Shown: piece after piece, positions 8,601 to 15,712 of the stretch
Position numbering within the stretch: position 1 is the first letter of the stretch
Layout: every line of letters begins with the position of its first letter
Source of the DNA: an uncultured Schlesneria sp.
GTDB taxonomy: Bacteria; Planctomycetota; Planctomycetia; Planctomycetales; Planctomycetaceae
Assembly: GCA_903858935.1 (NCBI GenBank)
Contig: CAIOKO010000280.1
Span: 1-41,802 of the forward strand
DNA length: 41,802 nt
Reading direction: 5' to 3'
The notes under the pieces: generated by a model
Databases searched by the model: none
The model's input: the letters and a program-made list of their open reading frames with translations, nothing else
What the model was told of the DNA's origin: nothing
Program-made: the position numbers and the translations under genes

Positions 8601-9046
8601 AGACCGACCTCGTTGGCAGTCAGCCGATCTCCTTCCGGCGGCATCACAACCTGATCAGTTCCGGCGACGAATCGAATCAGCGGGCTGTTATCGCTTTGTC
8701 CTGAAAGAATGTTCGGCGCGAAGGACTCGCCACCTTTGAAAGCCGTTTCTCGAACATCAAGTCGATAATCCCCTTTTTGTTTTTCGGGGCCGTGACATCG
8801 AACGCATGCCTTTTGAAAAATCGGCTGAATATCTTGCTTAAAGATGATCGGCCGAGTCGCGGCCGGAGGTAGCACTTTTTTTGGGGGGCTGACTTCGTCA
8901 GCCCGAATGCTTCGCGAACCCGTCGCAATAATTGCGAAGCAAATTACGTACAGGTTCAGGGAGAGTTGTCGGTTCACACACCCCTCGACACCAGATTGAA
9001 ACAATGCTGTCGGATGTCCCTGTAATGAAACAAACGGACTTGTCAT
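5618..9046 (-). CDS. PSCyt1/DUF1549/DUF1553 surface cytochrome protein
   Basis: This large exported protein (1142 residues from 9046) has the classic planctomycete arrangement. A hydrophobic signal segment at about 30-45 is followed by a PSCyt1 cytochrome domain with heme motif CVRCH (81-85). Next comes DUF1549 (PSCyt2), recognisable by 'RRTLIRRVSFDLIGLPPT' and 'YGERWARHWLD', ending with a second CxxCH in 'CARCHDHKFDPI'. A long middle insertion around the segment 'LEVLTHDSLPHGGPGRQ' looks like a carbohydrate-binding-type beta-sandwich. DUF1553 (PSD1) closes the protein with 'VNRIWHHHFGRGLV' and 'MNRTRLDAESIRDAIL'. A GTG at 9055 is an alternative start. Its role is unknown; polysaccharide breakdown linked to electron transfer is often proposed for the family. 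Confidence 0.92.
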   Translation of the reverse strand: MTSPFVSLQGHPTALFQSGVEGCVNRQLSLNLYVICFAIIATGSRSIRADEVSPPKKVLPPAATRPIIFKQDIQPIFQKACVRCHGPEKQKGDYRLDVRETAFKGGESFAPNILSGQSDNSPLIRFVAGTDQVVMPPEGDRLTANEVGLIRAWIDQGASWPDDVAGTVSDKNDLWSLKLLAQPSVPLSELTNGQSVDESPIDAYIRAKRTEKSFRSVGQADRRTLIRRVSFDLIGLPPTADEVDAFIADPDPNAYEALVDRLLKSPRYGERWARHWLDAAHFAETHGNDQDRIREHAWPYRDYLIKSLNDDKPYSRFVEEQIAGDVLFPGDPSAIAALGFLAAGPWDESSLRDIREDTIDRQVARYLDRDDMLSNVMNNFCSLTVQCARCHDHKFDPISQRDYYSLQAVFSGVERANRRYDADPEIHRQRTELSRRKHDIEQRSPSEVERLMSSEVQQRIAIWEQSRASKAIDWHVVDAVSFTSSDGATLEKLEDGSILSSGLRPEMDTVTIVSAPLLFTQLTAEHTENGNQKDQDSGPGQKKERTLEEADVLSAAKVPRDHGAGVPGKPAGAAFEQITAIRLEVLTHDSLPHGGPGRQPDNGNLHLSEFEVFLEGSNQKLTLINPTADFNQQDWEISKAIDQNEPTAWGIHPQEGKSHHAVFELKEPIRLHEPDRTHRDSSNTKANPDKPAKTIGLRFVLKQRHGRGHLIGRARLSLTGAARPVGVEAIPDAIAMILAIPPTRRNDTQRFELARFQQLDEVSRSLNSLPKQNLVYAAAADFEPDGSLRPPPGPRTIHILHRGDIRHPRGEVTPGALACVTTLPSQFEIPATDAESARRAALARWLTNKNNPLTWRSIVNRIWHHHFGRGLVGTLNDFGHMGEKPTHPELLDWLAVEFRDGDQSLKKLHRMIVMSQAYQQKVENPLSKSGPSLDDPSTQDSRLSLDADNRFLWRMNRTRLDAESIRDAILAISDRIDLRMGGPSDRQFDLQPGIHVTPRVDYSKFDPGTEAGRRRSIYRFLFRTLPDPLMESLDCPSGDQIVPARTNGVTVQQALSLWNDKFICEHCAYIAVRIDQEIARENENSNEVAPLPQAQVNRAFRLIFCRPPTSNETLDAIAYTNRHGLANLCRLLLNSNEFLFVN

Positions 9047-9062
9047 TGGTAACACAAGGACG

Positions 9063-9068
9063 ATTATA
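9063..9068 (-). promoter_or_regulatory. Candidate -10 box for cytochrome gene
   Basis: Read on the minus strand this is a perfect TATAAT, 17 nt before the ATG at 9046, which would leave a leader of about ten bases. No good -35 box sits at the right distance; that stretch is occupied by the hairpin repeat at 9082-9110. Confidence 0.35.
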
Positions 9069-9081
9069 AAACGCTTTTTGC

Positions 9082-9110
9082 CACTGGTTGACCTGCTTCG
9101 TCAAACAGTG
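9082..9110. repeat. Hairpin repeat family H1, copy 1
   Basis: CACTGGTTGAC and GTCAAACAGTG form an 11-bp stem with one mismatch around a 7-nt loop. It matches the five other copies in this window (18572, 18633, 18832, 23417, 23473) in length and in its CACTG/CAGTG ends. This copy lies immediately upstream of the candidate -10 box of the cytochrome gene. Confidence 0.65.
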
Positions 9111-9196
9111 TTCTTCGATTTCAGGTTGAAAATCTCGGCATGGGAGAGGCCTTCTTTGCCGTGGTGCCTCCGATCGATGCCGCCTTGAAAAATCTG

Positions 9197-10090
9197 TCAC
9201 GGCACGTTCAGTTCACTTTTCGCGTCCTGACCTGTTTCCTTCGCCTTCATTTCGATCGTGACTTCAGTTACCGGCTTGAAGTCGCTGCGAGGCGACTGAT
9301 CGTCTTTCCTTTCGCGAATCATTTTCGCCGACCAGCGAGCGACTCCGAAGGCAACGTCTTTACTTTTCCAGACCGTCGATTCTTGTACCGTTCGGCTGTT
9401 TGGTCGTTCGATTTTGATTTCGCCCTGAAGTTGGGTGGACTTGATGGCACCCAGGCCAACTTCCGCATCAACGTCTTTCCCGACAACCTTCAACTCACGA
9501 TAATAACCAACGAGAATTCCCAACGGATAAAGTTGCAATGCCGGTTCTGTCAATGGTTTGGGATCAGCCTTGCCAACCTTCCGAAATCCTTTAACAAGGG
9601 GTAAGAAGCTGACTGGAACCCCATCTAAGTCAACGTGAGTCGCGATGACTGCGGTTTCTGGAATCAGGACTTTGTAGATTTCAAGCCCTGTCAGGCCCGT
9701 GTCAACTTTGCCGTCTCGCTCACGTCCGCGTTCGATTTTTATTTCGATCCAGCGGCAAGGAACTGTCTCGCCGCGATATTCTGCGGCTTCGGCTCCGACC
9801 GACTTAATTGTCACGTGCTCGATCCACGGGTCAATTTCAACCTTTCCCGCAGCTGTTTCCGGGCGGATTTCGACTTGAGAATACGTCCCTTCGAACCGTA
9901 CCCAAGTCCCGTCGGCAGGCAGTTGGGTAACAACCCCCTGGCCCCAACAGATATTCCCCAGCATGCAGGCAATTCCGGCGAGCACAGTGGTGAGCCGCCG
10001 CAGACGGTTCGTTTGGAGCTTCCGCTCTATGAACCTGAAGAACTTTGGCGCCACTTCTACCGTCAAGTTCCTCAAGAGAAGTCCCCGCAT
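9197..10090 (-). CDS. Exported protein of unknown function
   Basis: I do not recognise a domain. The 297-residue protein has a basic N-terminal stretch, then a hydrophobic segment (RRLTTVLAGIACMLGNICWG, about 30-49) that reads as a signal peptide ending near WGQ. A beta-rich mature part follows with patterns such as 'GTWVRFEGTYSQVEI' and 'ELKVVGKDVDAEVGL', and a lysine/glutamate-rich tail. The frame is open up to 10165, but the ATG at 10090 is preferred because AAAGGG lies eight bases ahead. The gene is divergent from the TPR gene at 10704 and shares a long intergenic region with it. Periplasmic location is inferred from the signal peptide. Confidence 0.75.
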   Translation of the reverse strand: MRGLLLRNLTVEVAPKFFRFIERKLQTNRLRRLTTVLAGIACMLGNICWGQGVVTQLPADGTWVRFEGTYSQVEIRPETAAGKVEIDPWIEHVTIKSVGAEAAEYRGETVPCRWIEIKIERGRERDGKVDTGLTGLEIYKVLIPETAVIATHVDLDGVPVSFLPLVKGFRKVGKADPKPLTEPALQLYPLGILVGYYRELKVVGKDVDAEVGLGAIKSTQLQGEIKIERPNSRTVQESTVWKSKDVAFGVARWSAKMIRERKDDQSPRSDFKPVTEVTIEMKAKETGQDAKSELNVP

Positions 10091-10176
10091 GAAACGAACC
10101 CTTTCTATTTCCATAAAATGAGACGGTATCTCAATCAGTTTGGCATAGACAAGGAGGGCTGACAAGGCTGATTTTG

Positions 10177-10194
10177 AATTGTCACATCTGACAA
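10177..10194. promoter_or_regulatory. Operator-like palindrome, site 1
   Basis: AATTGTCA and TGACAA around a short spacer form a perfect 6+4+6 inverted repeat (TTGTCA-CATC-TGACAA). It lies about 90 bp upstream of the start codon at 10090. The same AATTGTCA sequence recurs in site 2. Confidence 0.35.
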
Positions 10195-10500
10195 GCCCCC
10201 TTTCGTGACAACAATTTAGGACTTTTCAGTAAAACTTTTTGATAATCGATGACTGGCCGCCCCCCCCTGATCTCGCAAGGTCAACTCACTCAATCAGACT
10301 TCTTCAAGCTCCGTCATCAGATTTGTGCTTGAAAATTCAGCAGAGTTCTCCCAGCGAACAGGCAAATTTGAAATCGGACAGTTGCTGACAGGGAATCCCA
10401 ATCTATTTTTTCCAAACTCATTTGACGAAGTAAAGATGCACGGGAGCGGCAAATTCCTCAAAAAAAAGCAACGAGTTCGCGTTCGATGTTCCGACCCTGA

Positions 10501-10517
10501 AATTGTCATTTTGACAA
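10501..10517. promoter_or_regulatory. Operator-like palindrome, site 2
   Basis: TTGTCA-TTT-TGACAA is a perfect inverted repeat preceded by AA, as in site 1. It ends 25 bp before the candidate -35 box of the TPR gene, a position suited to transcriptional control. The binding protein is unknown. Confidence 0.35.
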
Positions 10518-10542
10518 CTCGCAATTCTGAACCGAGACGGTC

Positions 10543-10570
10543 TTGACGTGTCCTAACTTACGTCTATCCT
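10543..10570 (+). promoter_or_regulatory. Candidate sigma-70-type promoter of TPR gene
   Basis: TTGACG (10543-10548) and TATCCT (10565-10570) are separated by 16 bp. Five of six and four of six positions match the consensus. Transcription from here would leave a leader of about 125 nt before the ATG at 10704. Confidence 0.4.
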
Positions 10571-10703
10571 TCACTATGGCGGTTTTTAAGAAACTGCTGA
10601 AACTTTTGGCACGCTTGGTGCATCATAATTGTTCGCCGTGTTGGCGAGAAACTTGCTGCAATGTGTTGTGTTTGGTCTTCTACCCCATGGGAGGGAGGCT
10701 GCG

Positions 10704-11144
10704 ATGACTACTGAAGACGCTGGATCTGAGAAGGTTTTGAATCCGCAAATTATCGTTCGGCGGTTGGCTGCTGCCGAAGGATATCTTGAGTTAGGTCTGC
10801 CGAATTACGCGATAGCAGAGTTGAACAGTGTGCCAGATGCTGGCGCTTTCGCTCCGATTGCCGAGCTGTTTCGTGGTGAAGCTCTGCAAGCTCAAGAAAA
10901 ATATGCCGACGCGATTGAGCCACTCAATCGGGCCGCACAGATGTTCCCCGCTCCTTTCAACCAGAGAGCTCTACTGGCACTGAGCAACTGCTACCGGCAT
11001 GACGGGCAAATTAAACTGGCCGATGAGACAGCCGCTGCGCTTCAAATGCCTGACGACGTCGAACCTGGTGCAAAGCTGGTAATTCTGCCAATTTTCCATA
11101 TCTCCAAATCAGCCGCTCGTCGGATTTCTGAAGACCAGAACTGA
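10704..11144 (+). CDS. TPR-like repeat protein
   Basis: The 146-residue protein has two to three helix-turn-helix units resembling tetratricopeptide repeats. The clearest lie around residues 24-50 (AAAEGYLELGLPNYAIAEL) and 55-90 (LFRGEALQAQEKYADAIEPL), with a third starting 'LLALSNCYRHDGQIKLADE'. TPRs mediate protein-protein contacts; the partner is unknown. The ATG at 10704 is chosen because GGGAGGGAGG lies just upstream; an upstream in-frame ATG-type start at 10629 lacks a ribosome site. There is no signal peptide, so it is probably cytoplasmic. The gene stands alone, with its own candidate promoter and an intrinsic terminator right after the stop. Confidence 0.85.
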   Translation: MTTEDAGSEKVLNPQIIVRRLAAAEGYLELGLPNYAIAELNSVPDAGAFAPIAELFRGEALQAQEKYADAIEPLNRAAQMFPAPFNQRALLALSNCYRHDGQIKLADETAAALQMPDDVEPGAKLVILPIFHISKSAARRISEDQN

Positions 11145-11160
11145 TCGAACTTTGAAAAGA

Positions 11161-11204
11161 ACCGCCCGGCAGTGAGAAATCATTGCCAGGCGGTTTTTGT
11201 TTTT
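11161..11204 (+). terminator. Rho-independent terminator of TPR gene
   Basis: ACCGCCCGGCA (11161-11171) pairs with TGCCAGGCGGT (11184-11194) with one mismatch over a 12-nt loop, and a T-rich tract (TTTTTGTTTTT) follows directly. It starts 16 nt after the TPR stop codon. Confidence 0.85.
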
Positions 11205-11441
11205 GGCACTGTAGCGAACTGTTGCACGAGTTCCTTAGTTAAACCCGCAGCCCATCGCCTAAGGGGGATCAGCGTGCAGCCGATCTCTTCAAGCGTTGTC
11301 CCAGCCTCTTTTTTTTCGCAGGGCCTCAACGAGTACACCTCGATCGACGCCAATTCCGCCGTACCGTTTCCGCTTCTCTGCGAGGCGTGTTAAACGATCA
11401 CCTCAAATCCAGTCTGACACCACTTATTCGACGGTCACAAG

Positions 11442-13190
11442 CTAAACTGGCAGGGCTGCCAAATCGGCTTTCCGTCGAGCGGCGAGATGATCAAGGACTG
11501 TCTTTACGGCATCGTCGATTGCCACTCGTTCTGAATCGGCCGATGTTCGCCACTTCAGTTCGACGATCCCCTCTTTCAACCCTTTGCCACCGAAATTGAC
11601 TCGTAACGGGATTCCGATCAAGTCGGCATCTTTAAATTTGACACCGGGGCGAAGATCTCGATCATCCAGCAAAACATCAACCCCGGCCGACTTGAGTTCC
11701 CCATAGAATTTTTCAGCCGCTGACATCGTATCGGACTCGTTCGCCCCGATAACACTGACAATCACTTCATAAGGGGCGATCGATAGCGGCCAGATTAACC
11801 CTTGTTCGTCGTGCTTCGTTTCGGCGAGTCCTGCCAGAATTCGGTTCACTCCGATTCCGTAACAGCCCATGATAATCGGTTGGCGATTTTCGGTTTCGTC
11901 GTCATACAGCGCGTCCATTGAAACGCTGTATTTCGTGCCTAGTTTGAAGACGTGCCCGACTTCGATTCCGTGGACCAGTTCCAGGGTCCCTTCACCGCGT
12001 GGACTGGGGTCACCTGCGGCTGCGTTGCGAAGATCAAACGTCGTGGTCAATTCGTAGTCTCGCCCCACGTTCACGTTCGCGAGATGATAATCCCCTTCGT
12101 TTGCCCCGGTAATGGCGTTCACAACAAGGGGGACGTCGTGATCGGCGATTACCGGACACTTGATTCCCACTGGCCCGGCGAAGCCAACCGGAGCGCCAGT
12201 GACTTGCAGGATTACGGCAGGATCAGCCATCTCCAGACTCTTCGCGGCCAATGCACGCCGAATTTTGCCTTCGTTGGCCTCGTGGTCACCTCGCAAGAGG
12301 ACGGCGACGGGTTTTCCATCAGCCACGTAAATCAGCGTTTTCACCAGCTTCTCAGGCTTACACTTCAGCAGTTTGCAGACGGTCTCGATACTGCCGACGT
12401 TGGGTGTTTGCAACTTCGCGACCGGCTTTGCATCGGCGGATGTCGCGATCACAGGCGGCTTCCGACCTGTTTCGGCTCTCTCGAGATTCGCGGCGTAGTT
12501 TGTCTTACGACAAAAGACGATTCGATCTTCACCATTCGCGGCAGGGATCATGAATTCGTGCGACGCATCGCCACCGATTGGGCCACTCTCAGCCTCAACT
12601 GGCAGAAATTCCAGGCCGCATCGTGAAAAGATACGACAGTAGGCGCGATACATCTTCTGATAGACTTCGTTCAAAGATTCCAGCGATGAATGGAAGCTAT
12701 AAGCATCCTTCATCAGGAATTCGCTGGTCCGCAGAATCCCAAACCGGGGTCGTTCTTCATTTCGGAACTTGGTCTGAATCTGATAGACCGTCAGCGGCAT
12801 CTGGCGATGGCTGCTGATGTGCCGCGACATGAGATCGGTGACAACCTCTTCATGAGTCGGTCCGAGCGCCATATGAACGTTTCGATCCCCTCGCCGGACA
12901 TTAAAGTTAATCAGAACGTTTCCAAACGCTTCTTTACGCCCGGTTCGCTCGAACAGATCGATCGGCTGAAGTGCGGGCATCAGGATTTCAAGTGCTCCTG
13001 CAGCGTCCATTTCCTGACGAACGATTGCTTCCGCCTTTTTCAACGCGCGCACACCCAACGGCAAATATGTATACGCTCCGGCCATGAGCTGCCGAATAAA
13101 ACCAGCTCTCAGCATCAATTGATGGCTCGGTACTTCAGCATCCGACGGGATTTCCTTCATCGTCGGGATAAACGTCTGGGACCAGCGCAC
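11442..13190 (-). CDS. proS: Prolyl-tRNA synthetase, bacterial type
   Basis: This 582-residue class II aminoacyl-tRNA synthetase attaches proline to tRNA-Pro in the cytoplasm. The N-terminal [13 protein letters not shown] and motif 1 region ([12 protein letters not shown]) are followed by motif 2 ([21 protein letters not shown]). A YbaK-like insertion/editing domain at about 230-390 clears mischarged alanine. Motif 3 is [16 protein letters not shown], and the C-terminal anticodon-binding domain starts near '[14 protein letters not shown]'. Length and order match the bacterial form with editing insertion, not the archaeal/eukaryotic form. The gene is monocistronic as far as I can see: neighbours are 200 bp or more away, and no T-box leader was recognised. 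Confidence 0.97.
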   Translation of the reverse strand: MRWSQTFIPTMKEIPSDAEVPSHQLMLRAGFIRQLMAGAYTYLPLGVRALKKAEAIVRQEMDAAGALEILMPALQPIDLFERTGRKEAFGNVLINFNVRRGDRNVHMALGPTHEEVVTDLMSRHISSHRQMPLTVYQIQTKFRNEERPRFGILRTSEFLMKDAYSFHSSLESLNEVYQKMYRAYCRIFSRCGLEFLPVEAESGPIGGDASHEFMIPAANGEDRIVFCRKTNYAANLERAETGRKPPVIATSADAKPVAKLQTPNVGSIETVCKLLKCKPEKLVKTLIYVADGKPVAVLLRGDHEANEGKIRRALAAKSLEMADPAVILQVTGAPVGFAGPVGIKCPVIADHDVPLVVNAITGANEGDYHLANVNVGRDYELTTTFDLRNAAAGDPSPRGEGTLELVHGIEVGHVFKLGTKYSVSMDALYDDETENRQPIIMGCYGIGVNRILAGLAETKHDEQGLIWPLSIAPYEVIVSVIGANESDTMSAAEKFYGELKSAGVDVLLDDRDLRPGVKFKDADLIGIPLRVNFGGKGLKEGIVELKWRTSADSERVAIDDAVKTVLDHLAARRKADLAALPV

Positions 13191-13390
13191 GGGAGATTCC
13201 TTTCAAAACGATCAATCGGTAGTTAAGCGGGGAGTGTATTCCGAGTTCAGCCGAGAGTGAAGCATAACCCGCCTGATGCTGCTTGGATCTCCTGCAGAAT
13301 TATGCCTGAATCCTGCAAATTCCAATTTCCACGCGGGCAGCAAACGTCGTTCACTCCCCCGCATAAAAGGTTTCAAATAGGTCCTTTTCT

Positions 13391-15406
13391 TCAAACCCCT
13401 TGATGCAAGTACTGCCCTGTCAGCAAGCGTATTTCGGAACTTGCACAATCCCGGAAAAGAAGTTGGATCTGGTTACCTGATCGCCCCATCGCCACGGCCC
13501 CGCCGGGCTGGCAGCGAGCACCAAAGATCGGTTTCTGGTGCGTCCAACCCGCTTCTGCCAGAGTGCCAAAACCGTTGCTTGCGTCAGCAGAGTCTTCGCT
13601 CTTGTATGAGACCGGTTTCGCCGAAGTCATGACTCCTGCAATTGAAAATGTTTCGGTCAGCAAAAGGGAATTGCTGATACCAGGATGCACCATGTGCATT
13701 ACGCCATTGAGCGTGGCAATCGCCATTGGCTCCGAGCCTTCGTAAGCGCGCGCGAACGGTTGGCGCTTTCCGGCCATGTCGGGCCACGAGGAAAAGTGGG
13801 CTACTGGAAATGAGCTTAGTGACCATTGGTAAATCGTCGTGTTGTCTTGTGGTCCGCCGTATTTATTCGCCGGAACGGTAACCACGTTAAAGGGTGCCGA
13901 ATTGTACGAGATCACATTCATCGTGTGGGCACCGGATGACTTTACAACCAGATAAAGCGATGCCCCGAGCGAACCTAGCACCATCGAACCGTCGGTAGAC
14001 GCGGCAGGTACCGGTACTGTGTCGGCCCAGCAATTCGGCGATCCGTTACTGGCACGAACGCATGATGACACTTTTCCTGACGCGTCCTTGAAAACGAACA
14101 TGATCTTTGTTTCATGATCAAATGACGCGAGAGCGATCCCCGCAATCGGCTCGTCAACAGGTGATGTTTCGGCTGACCACCCATGCTGAAGATCGTATTT
14201 CAAGCAGTTTAATTGACCAGTTTTTGAGCGAGCCACCAGCAACAGGTCTGTGAAGGTCGAAGCGATCGCCAATCCACCTGATCCATCAATTTGTAACGCA
14301 TCTGCCGAAGACCATTCTCCTCGTTCGCCCGAATAGGTGCGGATACGTATCGTGGCGTCGGTCGCAGTACAAGCAACGAAGAGTGCCCCCGCGAAGCCCG
14401 CTGCGGCAATTGGCCCATCACAATTTTCAAACGGCGTCGTCTGGGGGGCACTCCATTCAAATTGCCGCCCCCAAAGGAACTGGAACCAGTTTGCGGCGGC
14501 GTCGTTCCTGCCAAGATTTCCGAGGTTAAAATTTTCTTCAATTGTGCGGAGCAGGCTGTAGTGATTGTAGCCTTCTTCTTCAAAGCCTGGTTTGACGCAA
14601 TCACCAAGCAGGACCGTGTAAATCTGATTCGGTCCGTCATACGTCGAATTCAACCCTGGCTCGTAATTCGACTCGAAGTCAGATTCGTCAAACGTGATCA
14701 CCACCAGCGTACGTGGTGGCAAATGTGAATTCGGACCAGGGAAACGTAATCTCCCGAAAAATGATTCGAGCCAGCGAGACAACTGATCGACCAGTACCGG
14801 AGCTCTTGGTTGCGGATCAGAGTTGGTACCGTCCAGCCAGTGACCATCGTTCCAGATATTTGGCGTAAACCAGGAATACTCAGGTAATTCACCATTCAGC
14901 ACGTCGGCAAAAAAGCCCGCTTCATTGTCAATTCGTCGCCACCGATTTTCGTTACGGACGATGCGAGAAAAACTCGAAAACGGGTTGTGCTTGATGAAGT
15001 AAGGGGACGCGTCCTGTGGAGTCAATGTCGGCGTCCACGGGGTGGCGTTCGGAACATAGCTCTCCATGTATGCTTTCCACCGAAGACGTCCAGGTGCCTC
15101 TTCAAGAAGGTCAACGATCGTGCGTTCGTCAAGCAGCGGAAGCCGACCGTCGCTCGTGACATTGCACAACGATCCGGCGATCGACGCAATGTAATTGGTC
15201 TGTGATGGATGCATCACGCCGAAACTGTTTCCAAGCTGAATCCCCTGCCTTGCCAACCGCCGTAAATAGGGATTTTCGAGTACATAACTGCGATATTGGT
15301 TCTCGAACATGATGACCACTACATGATCAAACGCACGGTCTGACACTGAACCAGCCACATTCACATCAGACCTTGATGATGACCTGTCAGTTGCGGGTTT
15401 TGCCAT
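13391..15406 (-). CDS. Phosphoesterase (AcpA-like) with repetitive C-terminal half
   Basis: The N-terminal half (about 25-330 of 671 residues) belongs to the alkaline-phosphatase-like phosphoesterase family that includes AcpA and phospholipase C-type enzymes. Visible motifs are FDHVVVIMFENQ, the HPSQTNYIASIAGS loop that usually carries the nucleophile and metal ligands, VVITFDESDF, and YNHYSLLRTIEENFNLGNLG. The C-terminal half contains repeating beta patterns ('GGLAIASTFTDLLLVARSK', 'GSLGASLYLVVKSS', 'GGAVAMGRSGNQIQLLF') that suggest a propeller of four to six blades. No N-terminal signal peptide is visible, which is odd because relatives are secreted. The Shine-Dalgarno sequence before 15406 is weak. 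Substrate unknown. Confidence 0.85.
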   Translation of the reverse strand: MAKPATDRSSSRSDVNVAGSVSDRAFDHVVVIMFENQYRSYVLENPYLRRLARQGIQLGNSFGVMHPSQTNYIASIAGSLCNVTSDGRLPLLDERTIVDLLEEAPGRLRWKAYMESYVPNATPWTPTLTPQDASPYFIKHNPFSSFSRIVRNENRWRRIDNEAGFFADVLNGELPEYSWFTPNIWNDGHWLDGTNSDPQPRAPVLVDQLSRWLESFFGRLRFPGPNSHLPPRTLVVITFDESDFESNYEPGLNSTYDGPNQIYTVLLGDCVKPGFEEEGYNHYSLLRTIEENFNLGNLGRNDAAANWFQFLWGRQFEWSAPQTTPFENCDGPIAAAGFAGALFVACTATDATIRIRTYSGERGEWSSADALQIDGSGGLAIASTFTDLLLVARSKTGQLNCLKYDLQHGWSAETSPVDEPIAGIALASFDHETKIMFVFKDASGKVSSCVRASNGSPNCWADTVPVPAASTDGSMVLGSLGASLYLVVKSSGAHTMNVISYNSAPFNVVTVPANKYGGPQDNTTIYQWSLSSFPVAHFSSWPDMAGKRQPFARAYEGSEPMAIATLNGVMHMVHPGISNSLLLTETFSIAGVMTSAKPVSYKSEDSADASNGFGTLAEAGWTHQKPIFGARCQPGGAVAMGRSGNQIQLLFRDCASSEIRLLTGQYLHQGV

Positions 15407-15712
15407 GAATTGTTCCGTGATTCTTCTAACTCATTGCGATAAGGGCATTTTCCGAAATCAGTATCATATAGTCGTTTTGACTTCTCAACCGCCCGCGAAC
15501 ATTCGGGAATAATTAGCAATGATGAATTCCTGCAGGGAATGTGGCTGCGAACAAATCAAAGCCTGAGGTTAAATGGAAATCGGTCTTGTTCGATTCGGCG
15601 GATTCGGCTAGTTTCCGCTCCTCCCGTCCCAATTCAATTCGTTGGTTCCCATCAAACCCGTTGAGCTACAGCTCTTCTGGCCGATTTCGTTGTTATTCCC
15701 TTGGATATCGGT
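15407..15712. other. Divergent intergenic region
   Basis: These 306 bp separate the phosphoesterase start (minus) from the lipoprotein start (plus) and should carry both promoters. I see AT-rich patches around 15460-15480 and 15510-15530 but no box pair good enough to call, and no repeat copy. Confidence 0.45.

Larger units (their letters stand above)
10091..10703. other. Divergent intergenic region
   Basis: This 613-bp gap separates the divergent exported-protein and TPR genes. It holds two near-identical TTGTCA/TGACAA palindromes (10177-10194 and 10501-10517), two more TGACAA half-sites (10160-10165 and 10206-10211) and a candidate promoter for the TPR gene at 10543-10570. Its A/T content is higher than that of the flanking genes. 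No coding region is supported. Confidence 0.6.

Noticed and set aside
11172-11441. Small plus-strand frame after the TPR terminator
   Set aside because: The 73-codon frame begins inside the terminator hairpin, lacks a ribosome site and shows no protein-like pattern.
13191-13390. Possible T-box leader in front of proS
   Set aside because: No conserved T-box antiterminator sequence was found on the minus strand.
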